The notes below the pieces were generated by a model that ran no database searches, was not told where the DNA came from, and saw only the letters and a program-made list of their open reading frames with translations. A DNA stretch of 64,000 bases, from the NCBI GenBank assembly GCA_000648925.1, contig JFHF01000009.1, positions 1-64,000 of the forward strand, read 5' to 3'. This DNA is from Caballeronia jiangsuensis (GTDB lineage: Bacteria > Pseudomonadota > Gammaproteobacteria > Burkholderiales > Burkholderiaceae). Made by a program: the position numbers and the translations under genes. Below, piece after piece: positions 63,800 through 64,000 of the stretch (its first letter is position 1; every line of letters begins with the position of its first letter).

Positions 63800-64000
63800 T
63801 CAGTCCCACATCGGCGCGAGGCCTTCCGGACTGACCTCACGGCCATTGCGTTCGAGTTCCGCGATCTGCGCCATGTCTTCGGCGGTCAGCCTGAGTTGCT
63901 GCGAGAGCAGATTGCTCGCGAGGTTCTCGCGTTTCGTCGATGACGGAATCACCGCATAGCCGAGTTGCAGCGCCCATGCGAGCGTGACTTGCGCGGGCGT
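63800..64000 (-). CDS. Aldo/keto reductase C-terminus (DkgB-like), partial
   Basis: The last 66 codons of a gene that enters from beyond the right end. The translated end contains [21 protein letters not shown], the NADPH-binding strand of aldo/keto reductases, and [17 protein letters not shown], with a terminus (APMWD) like that of 2,5-diketo-D-gluconate reductase B. The N-terminus is not visible. It would reduce aldehydes or keto sugars with NADPH. Confidence 0.75.
   Translation of the reverse strand, partial: TPAQVTLAWALQLGYAVIPSSTKRENLASNLLSQQLRLTAEDMAQIAELERNGREVSPEGLAPMWD

Noticed and set aside
1..64000. tRNA, rRNA, insertion sequences, phage genes, CRISPR arrays
   Set aside because: None was recognised by eye: no transposase or integrase products, no regularly spaced repeats and no rRNA-like segments. 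A covariance-model scan would be needed to exclude small RNA genes.

Overview
The window is a GC-rich, gene-dense stretch with the flavour of a Burkholderiaceae secondary replicon, most likely Caballeronia or Paraburkholderia. The reasons are the protein families (trimeric Burkholderia-type porin, many LysR/GntR regulators each beside a small catabolic operon, DUF6726-like lipoprotein) and an intergenic hairpin at 367-398 of a type I recall as common in those genera. This assignment is from recognition, not from a database search. No rRNA, tRNA, insertion sequence, phage or CRISPR array was seen.

Layout. 1-485: gene-free, with nested inverted repeats. 486-5772 (minus): ytfQRT-yjfF furanose-type ABC transporter with a FadR-type regulator. 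6154-7818 (plus): four small envelope or secreted proteins ending in an orphan FlgH. 7823-11748: two paralogous OmpR-family regulators back to back, an EnvZ-like kinase, and a Tat-exported lipoprotein of the tyrosine phosphatase family whose catalytic Cys is Gly. 11758-15808 (minus): dld D-lactate dehydrogenase, MFS carrier and GlcC/LldR-like regulator with matching operators. 16046-18302 (minus): a lipoprotein, a secreted protein and a clan-A glycosidase-like lipoprotein. 18787-24118: LysR divergent from acyl-CoA dehydrogenase, CoA transferase and permease. 24131-27235 (minus): tannase-family esterase and porin. 27489-29960: LysR/aldehyde dehydrogenase pair. 29974-31272: GT87 membrane glycosyltransferase. 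31540-36618 (minus): MBL hydrolase, MFS carrier, AstE-type deacylase, LysR and YghU.

36732-42373 (minus) is a stress block: DUF protein, DyP peroxidase with an encapsulin-targeting tail, encapsulin shell, ClpK/ClpG-type disaggregase and a DksA-like protein without zinc cysteines. 42588-46808 adds a HAD enzyme, NUDIX hydrolase, GcvA-like regulator and type II NADH dehydrogenase. 46970-49285 is a sigma-54 activator with a central HTH and a long helical C-terminus.

49519-56714 is a tartrate catabolic region: TetR, ttdAB L-tartrate dehydratase, MFS carrier, divergent LysR, tartrate dehydrogenase and pyruvate kinase, resembling the Agrobacterium ttu set. 56796-62163 is an aspartate utilisation unit: LysR, dicarboxylate symporter, two-domain Asp/Glu racemase and aspartate ammonia-lyase. 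The window ends with a 54-residue gene that has a perfect Shine-Dalgarno, a DUF2235 hydrolase and the C-terminus of an aldo/keto reductase.

The most unusual items are the Cys-to-Gly phosphatase homologue inside a two-component operon, the racemase with one degraded half, the Cys-less DksA relative next to ClpK and encapsulin, and the orphan FlgH.
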